64,000 bases of DNA from Bernardetia sp. MNP-M8. GTDB taxonomy: Bacteria; Bacteroidota; Bacteroidia; Cytophagales; Bernardetiaceae. The position numbers were made by a program, and so were the translations under genes. The notes below the pieces were generated by a model that made no database searches, was not told the origin of the DNA, and saw only the letters and a program-made list of their open reading frames with translations. The stretch lies in contig NZ_CP147012.1 of assembly GCF_037126285.1 (NCBI RefSeq), positions 868,001-932,000 on the forward strand, given 5' to 3'. Shown piece after piece: positions 43,111 to 51,752 of the stretch; position 1 is the first letter of the stretch, and each line of letters begins with the position of its first letter.

Positions 43111-44787
43111 GTGGAAAAAACTACTTCTTTTACACCTCCAGCTTCTCATAATCCAAATGTTTCTGAAAAAGATAAAAAACGCTCTGCACAAGTTCCGATT
43201 TTACTTTCTTCAATTTTTATAATTGCTGTTTGTGGCATTTTGTATGAACTTCTAATAAGCAGTATTTCGACCTATTTTTTGGGAAGTAGTATTCTTCACT
43301 TTTCGATTACGATTGGGCTTTTTCTTTCTGCTATGGGTTTAGGCTCATTTTTGAGTAGATATGTTTATCGAAACCTGTTAGATTGGTTTGTAGTTATCGA
43401 AACTATTCTTGGTCTTGTTGGAGGATGTTCTACACTAATTTTATATTTTAGTTATACAGTTTTAGATAATTATTATGCTGTTGCACTTATTATTATTGTT
43501 TTTTTGGGAGCTTTTGTAGGTTTAGAAATCCCGATTGTTACACGTCTCTTAAAGCAACACGATAACTTAAAAGATACTATTTCCAATGTTTTGGCCTTTG
43601 ATTACTTGGGTTCTTTGGTGGCTTCTGTTGCTTTTCCAATTTTACTTTTGCCTTATTTGGGACTGATGCGAACGGCTTTTTTTATTGGAATAATAAATCT
43701 TTTAATTGCCATTTTTAATGCTTGGGTTTTTAGAGCAGAGCTAAAACAAGCTGCTGCAAAACTTGCTTTTTCAGCAATTTCAATGGCTGTTTTATTAATT
43801 GGTTTTATTTATTCGTTTCAAATAAGTGATTTTTTTGAGCAAATGATGTATCAAGATGAAATTATTTATTCTGACCAAACACCTTATCAGCGCATTGTAG
43901 TAACTAAATACAAGAAAAATACACAACTTTTCATTAATGGAAACTTACAGTTTTCTACTTTAGACGAATATCGTTATCACGAAACACTTGTACATGTTCC
44001 TGCACTTATGACAGGACATTTACAAAACGTTTTGATATTGGGAGGTGGCGACGGTTTGGCTGTTCGTGAGCTTCTAAAATATGATGAAATTGAAAGCATT
44101 GACTTAGTGGATTTAGATAAAGCAATTACAAATTTAGCAAAGCACAACCGAATATTTAGAGAAGTAAATCAAAACTCACTCTCAAATCCGAAAGTGAAGA
44201 TTCATAATGTAGATGCCTTTAAGTTTGTAGAAGAATCTGAAAAACAGTATTCATTGATTATTGTCGATTTGCCAGACCCTCATGAGGCTTCTTTGGGCAA
44301 ACTCTATTCAGTAGAATTTTATCGTTTGGCTAAGAAAATTTTGTCAAGAGATGGTGTTCTGATTACTCAATCTACTTCACCTTATTTTGCGCCAAAGCCG
44401 TTTTGGTGTATTCAAAAAACAATGCAAGAAGCCTTTCCTTCTGCATTGCCTCTCAATGTGTATGTTCCTGCTTTCGGAATGTGGGGATTTAGTATGGGAA
44501 TAAATAATCCAAAGTTCAACCAAAATGACAGTACAACTATTGGATTGCCTTCTCAAAATCAGTTAGACAAAATTTATACATCACTTACTCAAAAAATGGA
44601 AAAACGAAAGCTAGATTTGAAATACCTAGCTCCCGAAGTTTTGCCTAAACTTTTTGTTTTCGATAAAGATATGTTTTTAGGAATAGATATTGAAGAAAAT
44701 GGAGAAGGCGATTCGATAAAAGTAAATCGCCTAGACAACCAAATTTTGATTCAATATTATGAGCAAAGTTGGAAAAGATGGGAATAA
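43111..44787 (+). CDS. Membrane-fused spermidine-synthase-like aminopropyltransferase
   Basis: A 558-residue protein with a GTG start at 43111; there is no ATG before the first membrane helix. Residues about 27-237 form an estimated seven-helix MFS-like membrane domain; about 248-480 form a spermidine-synthase fold with SDQTPYQRIVV, the SAM/decarboxy-SAM motif LGGGDGLAVREL (near 311), LVDLDKAI, VDLPDPHEASLGKLYS (near 389) and a PAFGMWGFSMG end. The soluble enzyme family is about 280 residues; this longer membrane-fused form is widespread and often annotated as polyamine aminopropyltransferase. No speD, speA or other polyamine gene is near, so the true substrate is uncertain. It is divergent from the phosphatase gene at 42898. 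Confidence 0.85.
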   Translation: MEKTTSFTPPASHNPNVSEKDKKRSAQVPILLSSIFIIAVCGILYELLISSISTYFLGSSILHFSITIGLFLSAMGLGSFLSRYVYRNLLDWFVVIETILGLVGGCSTLILYFSYTVLDNYYAVALIIIVFLGAFVGLEIPIVTRLLKQHDNLKDTISNVLAFDYLGSLVASVAFPILLLPYLGLMRTAFFIGIINLLIAIFNAWVFRAELKQAAAKLAFSAISMAVLLIGFIYSFQISDFFEQMMYQDEIIYSDQTPYQRIVVTKYKKNTQLFINGNLQFSTLDEYRYHETLVHVPALMTGHLQNVLILGGGDGLAVRELLKYDEIESIDLVDLDKAITNLAKHNRIFREVNQNSLSNPKVKIHNVDAFKFVEESEKQYSLIIVDLPDPHEASLGKLYSVEFYRLAKKILSRDGVLITQSTSPYFAPKPFWCIQKTMQEAFPSALPLNVYVPAFGMWGFSMGINNPKFNQNDSTTIGLPSQNQLDKIYTSLTQKMEKRKLDLKYLAPEVLPKLFVFDKDMFLGIDIEENGEGDSIKVNRLDNQILIQYYEQSWKRWE

Positions 44788-44840
44788 AATTCAAAAGCAG
44801 AATATTTTTTACGTAAGCTAAAACATACGATACAATTTAC

Positions 44841-44864
44841 TCACGCTAAAGCGTAAGCTACATT
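44841..44864 (-). repeat. Short hairpin repeat, AATGTAGC family, copy B
   Basis: Read on the minus strand: AATGTAGC, then a 6-bp stem TTACGC/GCGTGA (one T-G pair) with a TTTA loop. It matches copy A at 2935-2960 in octamer, loop and end. It lies between convergent genes and overlaps the stop codon of the protease gene by 2 bases. A further GCTTACGT-like arm near 44812-44820 may extend the element. Confidence 0.6.
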
Positions 44865-47307
44865 ATTTCAAAATCTGATTTGAAAGAATATATTCCATTT
44901 TCTCAAATGTTTTTTCATTATCAATTCCATTTAATTCTTCTCCAAAAATAACCTTTCCTTCTTTATTCAAAATCATAATAAACGGTTCGTTTGTCGTTGG
45001 AATATATAAATCTTCAAAAATAGAATTACTAGTTGGAATAATATCAGCATAGAAAGGAGTTCCTATCAAAAACTCTTCTACTTCTTTTTTCTTATTTTCT
45101 GTAAAACCGTAAAAAGTAATATTATTTTCTGAATAGGTTTCAATCATTTCGTTTAGCTTTGGAATTGCTTCAATAGATGTTGTAGACGTTGGCGACCAAA
45201 AAACAAAAATAGTCAGTTTATTTTCTAAATTTTCTTTCACTATTTCATTTTCTGAAATGAGTTTAAAATTAAAATTGGGAAAGGCTTCAAAAAGATTTCT
45301 TTGCATTGTAAAACCTTCAAAAAGAGCTTGTTTTTCATTTCTGTTCATCTTTGAAAATGGATAAGCTGCACTAGATTTCATGATTTGAGTAGTATCAATA
45401 ATTTGTTTTTCCTTCTTAAACTCATCAAAACCATAACTTTCAAGCTGTGTAAATTTTGCACTCGTAAAATCACCATATCGAACGAACATATTCATAACAG
45501 AATCTTGTTTTATTTCTAATGTTGAATCAATCGAAATCTGATTTGCTTGAAAATCATCTTGACTTTTTCTAAAAAACAAATAAATAGGTTTGGCAACTGT
45601 TTCATAAGACGTTGTTCCAACTCTCTTTTGTAGTCCATTTTTTACCAAAAAAGTATTGGGAGCAGTTTGATAAATAGGCGAAATATGTTGATAGTTTTTG
45701 AGCCATAATTTTCCTTCTTTAAAAATAATTTCTTTACCCAAACCATAATTTCCTAACAAGTCTTTTGCATTTTGTGGCAGATTATACGGATTTGGGATAG
45801 GTTTAGTAATTTCTTCAAACTGCTTAAAACGCTGTCCATATTTTTTGATATAACTAAAACTACTCTTCAAAACACTTTCTTCATACGCCATTTTATAGGC
45901 AATATCAAAAGCCTTATCTGTGCTTGTAGAATCATAAGAAGAAACAAAAACATCTGGTTTTACTTCACTTTTTTCTGTTGTTTTAATCTCCATATCTGGA
46001 ATATTGAGCCAACTATACGCACTTGTCCCTATTCGCTTTGTAATTATTGGTTGTCCCTTTGTTGGCTCTCCTATCACAATAGCATTTCTATGCTTTTGCA
46101 AAACCTGTACAATCCATTCGGCAGCGTCAGAAGTATTTTTATCTGTCAGAATATAAATTGGACGCTCAAAATATCGAAGTGTATAGTATTTTTCATAATT
46201 TTTATCAACTTCTAAAGGATAACCTGAATGATACCAATAATTATCTCTCTTAAAAAATGGTTTTACTTCTTCTGTTTTGGTAGTTAATGAAACAGTAGGA
46301 TTCTCATAACTTTTACGGCGTGGTTTTCCACTATCTTTTAAGTATTCTCTTGTATGAAAAACTTTTGCAGTTCCTAAATTGTAAGTAGTATCTGGTCGTA
46401 AAAAACGCTCTACAAACCAAATAGGAACACTCATCTCATTTACTTCTTTGTCTTTTGTAAAAAACTTACTTTCAGATTCTAATACAAAACTTCCTCTCAA
46501 GTCTAAAATCAATGCATCTGTAAATAAAAACTCCTCTATCAAATCTTTCATAAAACTCTCATTGACATAATTAGCAGAAGGCAAAAATGAACACTTTAAA
46601 TAGCCAATATTTCCTTCTAAAATTTCTTTTTTATCAAAACCATTTCCTAAATAATCTAAATTGAGTTTTTTGTCATTATAAGCTCCTCTAGTCCAATTAT
46701 AACTTACTTTTCGTCTTGCTCTTTTCAAACCTCTCTTTCTGCTTAAACTTTTACCTTGAGCCACCCTTTTATTAAATCTTTTCTCACTTCCCAAAAATCC
46801 ATATCTCCAACGCCAGAATAAACCTCTATTATATATATAATGAGTTTCTTCATCTGATTTGTATTTTTTTCGTTCATTTCTCCAATATCCCCAATGCCAT
46901 TCGTGTTCTCGTCCACAATTACATAAGCTAGACTTTCTATGAAAACCAAATTTTCCATTATTTCCATCCATCATAAATCCCTCCTGTGGCGCAGTATTTT
47001 CTAAAGAAAGAACCGTGTTTTTATCCAATTCATACCAATAATTGTTCAAATAAAAAGCATATTCTTGTAAATTATATTCAATCAAAGAATCCAAAAAAGG
47101 ATTATTTCCAATTTCTAAAATAGGTTTTCTATACAGTGAATCTGTTGTGTAAAGACAAAGAGCAGAATCTAGCGTAGTTTTGAATTTCTCAACCTCTTCT
47201 TTTTCTATAATTCGTTCGGGTTTGCGTTGTGCCAAAACAGAAGTAGAAAAAATGAATAAAAATAAAATGGAAAGCAGAAAAGATAACTTTGATTGAAAAG
47301 AATACAT
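44863..47307 (-). CDS. S41-family peptidase fused to a thioredoxin-like domain lacking Cys
   Basis: The start at 47307 gives a signal peptide MYSFQSKLSFLLSILFLFIF (cleavage near VLAQ); the longer frame to 47352 would run into a -7 element at 47350-47357. Predicted length is 814 residues. The middle holds an S41 (C-terminal processing/tail-specific) peptidase domain: DALILDLRG, YILTDKNTSDAAEWIVQVL with the likely catalytic Ser393, GEPTKGQP and the region up to DKAFDIAY. The C-terminal about 110 residues have a redoxin/TlpA-like fold (LTIFVFWSPTSTTSIEAIPK, EPFIMILNKEGKVIF), but the usual CxxC position reads SPTS, so it cannot act as a disulfide exchanger by that motif. It is probably periplasmic. 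It stands alone, convergent with the aminopropyltransferase gene. No PDZ domain is recognised. Confidence 0.75.
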   Translation of the reverse strand: MYSFQSKLSFLLSILFLFIFSTSVLAQRKPERIIEKEEVEKFKTTLDSALCLYTTDSLYRKPILEIGNNPFLDSLIEYNLQEYAFYLNNYWYELDKNTVLSLENTAPQEGFMMDGNNGKFGFHRKSSLCNCGREHEWHWGYWRNERKKYKSDEETHYIYNRGLFWRWRYGFLGSEKRFNKRVAQGKSLSRKRGLKRARRKVSYNWTRGAYNDKKLNLDYLGNGFDKKEILEGNIGYLKCSFLPSANYVNESFMKDLIEEFLFTDALILDLRGSFVLESESKFFTKDKEVNEMSVPIWFVERFLRPDTTYNLGTAKVFHTREYLKDSGKPRRKSYENPTVSLTTKTEEVKPFFKRDNYWYHSGYPLEVDKNYEKYYTLRYFERPIYILTDKNTSDAAEWIVQVLQKHRNAIVIGEPTKGQPIITKRIGTSAYSWLNIPDMEIKTTEKSEVKPDVFVSSYDSTSTDKAFDIAYKMAYEESVLKSSFSYIKKYGQRFKQFEEITKPIPNPYNLPQNAKDLLGNYGLGKEIIFKEGKLWLKNYQHISPIYQTAPNTFLVKNGLQKRVGTTSYETVAKPIYLFFRKSQDDFQANQISIDSTLEIKQDSVMNMFVRYGDFTSAKFTQLESYGFDEFKKEKQIIDTTQIMKSSAAYPFSKMNRNEKQALFEGFTMQRNLFEAFPNFNFKLISENEIVKENLENKLTIFVFWSPTSTTSIEAIPKLNEMIETYSENNITFYGFTENKKKEVEEFLIGTPFYADIIPTSNSIFEDLYIPTTNEPFIMILNKEGKVIFGEELNGIDNEKTFEKMEYILSNQILK

Positions 47308-47349
47308 ATATTTATTTTGTGAAAAGCATTTTTGAGTTGAATAATTCCA

Positions 47350-47375
47350 CAAATCTAAGCAAAATAATTTAACAA
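47350..47375 (-). promoter_or_regulatory. Candidate promoter of the S41/redoxin gene
   Basis: On the minus strand TTG (47375-47373) is followed after 15 bp by TAGATTTG (47357-47350), a perfect TAnnTTTG -7 element. The spacer is 2 bp shorter than the usual 17-23. Transcription would start near 47343, which supports translation from 47307. Confidence 0.4.
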
Positions 47376-47426
47376 CTAAAAAAATAGTTGAATAAATTGT
47401 TTTTTTAGTTACTTTTCAATTAGACA

Positions 47427-47462
47427 AAAAAACTCCTCAAAACGAATATTTCATTTTGAGGA
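47427..47462 (-). terminator. Terminator of the PadR-PspC operon
   Basis: A perfect 9-bp stem (TCCTCAAAA at 47434-47442 and TTTTGAGGA at 47454-47462) is followed on the minus strand by GTTTTTTT. It lies 71 bp past the PspC-gene stop. Confidence 0.8.
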
Positions 47463-47532
47463 ATTATATATTTTCTTCCAAGTAGTTAAGTAATTTCACT
47501 TACAACTAACCACTTATAATTTATCACTATTT

Positions 47533-48474
47533 TTAAAAGTGTTTTTTAAAGAATTTAGAATTTTTAACTTTAGAAGCTGTTGAGCTTACTGTATCTTCAA
47601 AACGAGATTCTACATTTGCCATTCTAGTTTTGAAACTTTCTTCTTCTAAAAATGATGGCTTTTCTTCTAAATCAATTTGTTCTTGAAGGCTTTTTGCTAC
47701 TGGCATAGCAATCCAAAGAGCCAAATAAGCTAAAAGTCCGAATCCATCTAAAAATAAAGTTGCTACAAAAAGCAAACGTACAATAGTTTCATCAATTCCA
47801 AAATATTTTGCAATTCCAGAAGCAACACCAGCTACTTTCTTGTCCACCATACTACGCATAAAACGTTTTGTTCTGCCGACTAAAGAAGTAGATTGTTTTT
47901 CTTCTACCAATCCTTCTTTTGGATCTTTAGGCATCGCAAGCCAAGAAGCTGCATACAAAGGAATTCCGAAGCCTCCAGCAAAAACACTGGCTACAAAGCC
48001 CAAACGCACAAAAGCAGGGTCAATATTGTAATAGGCTGCAATTCCAGAAGCAACACCAGCTACTTTTTTGTCTCTTTTCTGAAGCGTAAATTTCTTACCT
48101 ACATTACGCAATTCACGTTTAGGTTCAGCTTTTTTGAGTGTTTGCCATTGGTCTTTTCTTTCAAAATATCCCAAATCTAAATCAATTCCTTCTGCAAGAG
48201 CAATTTCTTTTGCTGTTCCTACTTGCAAAACCATTAATTCAACATCATTTTTGTCGATTGTTCCTTTATCAATACTCAAACGCTCTAAAAGCACCTCTGC
48301 CATACGTGTTTCTATGTCTTCTATAGTAAGCGAATCTTCTGGAAAACAACGTTTCAAATCCATTAAATAGGCTTTCAAAGCAGGATAAGCTGTTTGTTCG
48401 ACATGAAATGAAATAGAAGCAATATGAACTTCTAAAGTATTGTTGATAGACGAGTGGTTGTGTAGTGGAGGCAT
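47533..48474 (-). CDS. Tandem PspC-domain membrane protein
   Basis: A 313-residue protein with two PspC domains, residues 136-182 and 212-258, each with KKVAGVASGIAxYxxID, one Gly-rich membrane helix and a WLAMP or WIAMP end. The first about 110 residues resemble the HAAS/DUF-type N-terminal helical domain common in PadR-associated proteins (VEQTAYPALKAYLMDL, VGTAKEIALAEGI). PspC proteins act in phage-shock-type envelope stress and can work as membrane toxins or regulators. It lies 200 bp downstream of a PadR repressor gene on the same strand, the usual pairing in Bacteroidota, and is probably repressed by it. No PspA gene is present nearby. Confidence 0.88.
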   Translation of the reverse strand: MPPLHNHSSINNTLEVHIASISFHVEQTAYPALKAYLMDLKRCFPEDSLTIEDIETRMAEVLLERLSIDKGTIDKNDVELMVLQVGTAKEIALAEGIDLDLGYFERKDQWQTLKKAEPKRELRNVGKKFTLQKRDKKVAGVASGIAAYYNIDPAFVRLGFVASVFAGGFGIPLYAASWLAMPKDPKEGLVEEKQSTSLVGRTKRFMRSMVDKKVAGVASGIAKYFGIDETIVRLLFVATLFLDGFGLLAYLALWIAMPVAKSLQEQIDLEEKPSFLEEESFKTRMANVESRFEDTVSSTASKVKNSKFFKKHF

Positions 48475-48674
48475 GATGGAATAAAGTTAGAATTTAGATT
48501 TCAAAATTTAGAACTAATAATTATTTTGAGAGTCTAAATTTTTGAATATGGTTGATTAATAGTTAGTTAGTAATAGGTAATGGCGAAAAATTACAGTTTT
48601 GAGTAAAATTATATTTTAGAGGTTGTTATAGTTGTATTACTTCTAAAATCTTAATTTTAACTTTTAAATTGGTT

Positions 48675-49040
48675 TTACCCTGCTTGTCTTTGTTCTTGTC
48701 TGTTCTGATTAGTATTTTCTAAAATAGTAGTGGCAGAAAAAACAAGTTGATGCCAAGAAAGAGTTAGTTCTTTGAGAAATTCGTGTCCATTATCAGTCAA
48801 TCGGTAGTATTTTCGTGGTGGTCCTCCTGTGGATTCTTGCCAGGCATAAGTAACCAAACCTGATTTATTTAGACGATTTAGAAGTGGATAAAGTGTTCCT
48901 TCAACCACTAATAACTGTGCATCTTTCAAATGACGAAGTAAATCTGAAGCATATACTTCTCCATTAGCAATTACATTCAAGACACAGAGTTCTAAGATTC
49001 CTTTTCGCATCTGTACTTCAGCGTTTTCTAATGTAATCAC
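48675..49040 (-). CDS. PadR-family transcriptional repressor
   Basis: A 121-residue winged-helix regulator. The PadR domain covers residues about 10-90 with MRKGILELCVLNVIANGEVY, VEGTLYPLLNRLNKSGLV and GGPPRKYYRLTDNGHEFL, all hallmarks of the family. A short C-terminal helix follows for dimerisation, ending in a Gln-rich tail. It is encoded upstream of the PspC gene on the same strand and probably represses the pair; some PadR proteins respond to small molecules or membrane stress, but the ligand here is unknown. The 200-bp gap between the two genes leaves room for a second promoter. Confidence 0.92.
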   Translation of the reverse strand: MITLENAEVQMRKGILELCVLNVIANGEVYASDLLRHLKDAQLLVVEGTLYPLLNRLNKSGLVTYAWQESTGGPPRKYYRLTDNGHEFLKELTLSWHQLVFSATTILENTNQNRQEQRQAG

Positions 49041-49374
49041 ATTTTATTGGGTTAAATTTTAATTTTTTTTAGTAGGAATTGAAAGAATTTGAAACACTAA
49101 CAATGTCCGTATGTCTTCTTATACGAGAGAGTTGAAAAAAGGTTACTATGTTATGCAAGGTAGTAGGTAAAAGATTGTAAAAACCCAATTGCCAATGCCT
49201 AAATTACAGATGATTATTAAAGAAGTAAAAAGCAGGGAAATATTTTTTTGCTAAAATTAAACTGTATTTGCAAAAAATAATGTATATTTAGCTAACTTTG
49301 AGCAAACTAAATGAGAGTCATCATTTTATTGTTTATGAGTTGATAATTTTCAAAAAACTGAAGAAAATAGAGTT
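49041..49374. other. Divergent intergenic region between PadR and a coiled-coil gene
   Basis: No coding frame is seen. The region holds the promoter at 49267-49300 for the plus-strand gene; no clear -7 element was found for the PadR gene. Confidence 0.5.
49267..49300 (+). promoter_or_regulatory. Bacteroidota-type promoter of the coiled-coil gene
   Basis: TTTG (49267-49270) and TAACTTTG (49293-49300) are separated by 22 bp, matching TTG-N17-23-TAnnTTTG. Transcription would start near 49307, about 70 bp upstream of the ATG. Confidence 0.6.
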
Positions 49375-50232
49375 ATGTCAAAATCAAATACACCTTTCGG
49401 ATATATCAAAACATCTATCAATCAGCCTGTCAGCATTCTAAAATATGCTATTGGCGTGATTGCGATTGCTGCTTTGGTGGCTTTTATTTTTAATACAACT
49501 CAAGGTTCTGATAAAAAAGATGTAGAGAATACATTTTTATTAGAAGATATTCGCAAAACAAATGAAGAGCATCTAAAGACAATTGCAGATTTACAAAAAG
49601 AATTAGACGAAGTAAATAAAAATGCTGCAAAAGTAAAGGAAGAGTTAATCCAAAAACAAGCTCAAATAGACTCAAAGGGCGCACAAATAGATGCTAAAGA
49701 AGGAAGTATCGGCACACTTCAAACACAACTTAGTGATTTGAAAAATGATAAAATGCGTTTGCACCAAATCATTGACGAGCGTGGAAGAGAACTTGCACAA
49801 ATGACAGAACGCAACAAAGAACAAAACGGTCTTTTAGAAACCACACAAGAAAATCTTCAAAAATCACAAGAACAAACACGTCAAGACCAACAAGCCATCA
49901 AAAACCTTCAAGAAGAATTACGTGGACTGAATGAAAAAGTAAATATTGCTTATAACCACGAAAAAGACCTTCAAAGTCAAGTCAATAAATTGCTTACTGA
50001 TTTGAATCAAACTAGAACAGAACTCAATCAGTCAAGAATGGATTTGAGTGATGCAAAAGCTGAATTACGTATTTTGAAAGAACTTCATCCAATGAACAAT
50101 AATGTTCCTGTTCAGCAAATAACTGTTTCTCAACCTCAAGAAGAAAGTAGTGCCAATGCTCTCAAAATGGTAGCTATTGTTTCTGTAATCGTAATGTTTA
50201 TTGTCTTTGTAGTTTATATGCTTAGAGACTAG
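49375..50232 (+). CDS. Coiled-coil protein with a membrane helix at each end
   Basis: A 285-residue protein that I do not recognise as a family. It has an N-terminal membrane helix (about 22-42, YAIGVIAIAALVAFIF), a long, highly charged coiled coil (about 50-235; repeated Gln/Lys/Glu/Leu heptads such as TIADLQKELDEVNK) and a C-terminal membrane helix (about 260-281, MVAIVSVIVMFIVFVVYML). Both helices flank one soluble rod, so the rod is on one side of the membrane with both ends anchored; no signal-peptide cleavage site is evident. It could act as a spacer or scaffold at the envelope. It is a single-gene unit with its own promoter and terminator. Confidence 0.75.
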   Translation: MSKSNTPFGYIKTSINQPVSILKYAIGVIAIAALVAFIFNTTQGSDKKDVENTFLLEDIRKTNEEHLKTIADLQKELDEVNKNAAKVKEELIQKQAQIDSKGAQIDAKEGSIGTLQTQLSDLKNDKMRLHQIIDERGRELAQMTERNKEQNGLLETTQENLQKSQEQTRQDQQAIKNLQEELRGLNEKVNIAYNHEKDLQSQVNKLLTDLNQTRTELNQSRMDLSDAKAELRILKELHPMNNNVPVQQITVSQPQEESSANALKMVAIVSVIVMFIVFVVYMLRD

Positions 50233-50255
50233 ATATTTTTCAAGTAATTATATGT

Positions 50256-50289
50256 AAAAAGCAACTTTAAAAATGGAGTTGTTTTTTTT
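50256..50289 (+). terminator. Terminator of the coiled-coil gene
   Basis: A stem of about 13 bp (AAAAAGCAACTTT at 50256-50268, pairing with GGAGTTGTTTTTT, three G-T pairs) with a 6-nt loop continues into a T-run. Confidence 0.75.
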
Positions 50290-50791
50290 GTGTCGCCATT
50301 TTTTAGCTATTATGAGCTTAGAAATAGCAAATCTTTTAAAAAATCAAGTTTTGCAACTCTTTTTTCATCTAAAAAAAATCAATCTTTACCGAGTAGAGTA
50401 ATTTGTTCGTCGATTGCTCTTTAGTTGTTATGTATGATTTTTTGCAAATATAGGTTGCTTCTTTCTATCTTTATAAAAACACAAATTAGGCTTTCAACCC
50501 TATTTTATAGCTTATTATGAGTAAAACAGCTAGTTTTATCTAATAAACTATCTACCTATAGTCTCTTATTTGATTGATTATTTAATTCGTTGTTTGAGTT
50601 TTTAGGCTACTTAATGAGTGTAAGCATTATAATCAAAAAGGTATAGTTCTTGAAAGTTTGATAGTAGCTTATCTCTACTAGATAATGTGCTAATTTTAGA
50701 TTTATTCTATACTCTAATTTGGAAGTAGGCTAACATTCTATAAACCTACTATTCTTATTCTATTCTCATTTGATATCAAGATTTTACGCAT
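50290..50791. other. Gene-free AT-rich spacer
   Basis: I see no coding frame, RNA gene, repeat copy or clear promoter in this stretch upstream of the membrane-protein gene at 50792. Confidence 0.4.
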
Positions 50792-51601
50792 ATGAATTAT
50801 ACTACTCCAACTAACGAAGAAAAAAATATAGAAAAAATACAGCAAGAACTAGAATTAGAGCTAGAATCTAATTCAATTCATGATGATTTGAATACAGAAA
50901 ATTTGAACATAGATAATTCATCTATTACAAACAATAAAGTTGATTCTATTTCAGACTTGCCAAATGAAAGTCCGATTGCCTTTGATAAATCGGCTATTTT
51001 GCCTTTAGAAGAATTAGAAGTAAATTACGAATGGATTAGCACAAACGAGCAATTTAATCAAACCCACACACAATTACATGTCTCAGAAGATTTGGATGCA
51101 GAATCTGATTATCTTGATGAGTCATCTACCTTATCAAAAAAATCTTCCCTATCAGATATGAAATCCAAATCTAATTTATTTTTAGGAATTATACTCTCAT
51201 TAGTTGGAGCATTAGGAGCAGCCTACACGTGGGGCAAAACAACTATGCTTATAGACGAATATATCGAACAACATCACTATGCTTTTATGGCTATCTTAGT
51301 TGGTCTTTTAGCAGCACTAGGAATGAGAATTGGAGGTAGGGGGCATCGTCCTATTTTTGGAATAATGACTATTTTAATTACCATTTTAGGATTCTTTATA
51401 GGCAATGTATTAGCAGCTGTCGAACCTATCGTACAAAGTTTTCAACTTTCTTATATAGAAACCTTTACTACTTTTGATATTTCTCATTTGTGGGGATTCT
51501 TAAAAGACCGTTTTGAATATGTAGATATTGCATTTTATGTTCTTGGATTATTTTTCGCTTATTATTTTTCTTTCAGTAAGCCAAAACATTTATTTAGATA
51601 A
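50792..51601 (+). CDS. Membrane protein of unknown function with acidic N-terminal tail
   Basis: A 269-residue protein. The first about 125 residues are acidic and low-complexity (IQQELELELESN, many Asp/Glu/Ser/Asn) and likely disordered in the cytoplasm. The rest has four probable membrane helices: LFLGIILSLVGALGAAYTW, FMAILVGLLAALGMRIG, IFGIMTILITILGFFIGNVL and YVDIAFYVLGLFFAYYF. The ALGMRIGGRGHRPIFG loop is a Gly/Arg-rich motif that I have seen in unnamed small bacterial membrane proteins, but I cannot name the family. It lies 151 bp upstream of mraY on the same strand; a functional link is not implied. There is no signal peptide. Confidence 0.75.
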   Translation: MNYTTPTNEEKNIEKIQQELELELESNSIHDDLNTENLNIDNSSITNNKVDSISDLPNESPIAFDKSAILPLEELEVNYEWISTNEQFNQTHTQLHVSEDLDAESDYLDESSTLSKKSSLSDMKSKSNLFLGIILSLVGALGAAYTWGKTTMLIDEYIEQHHYAFMAILVGLLAALGMRIGGRGHRPIFGIMTILITILGFFIGNVLAAVEPIVQSFQLSYIETFTTFDISHLWGFLKDRFEYVDIAFYVLGLFFAYYFSFSKPKHLFR

Positions 51602-51752
51602 AATATATTCTCTCAATTGTAGCAATAAGCATTTTACTTTATAGAGGTAGAATGCTTTTTTTTGTAGCTTTGTTTTTTCATTTTAAAATAAAGAAAAAAG
51701 TAAGATACAACTTCAAAAATTTCCCTTCTCAACTCATTTTTTGTGATTTCTC

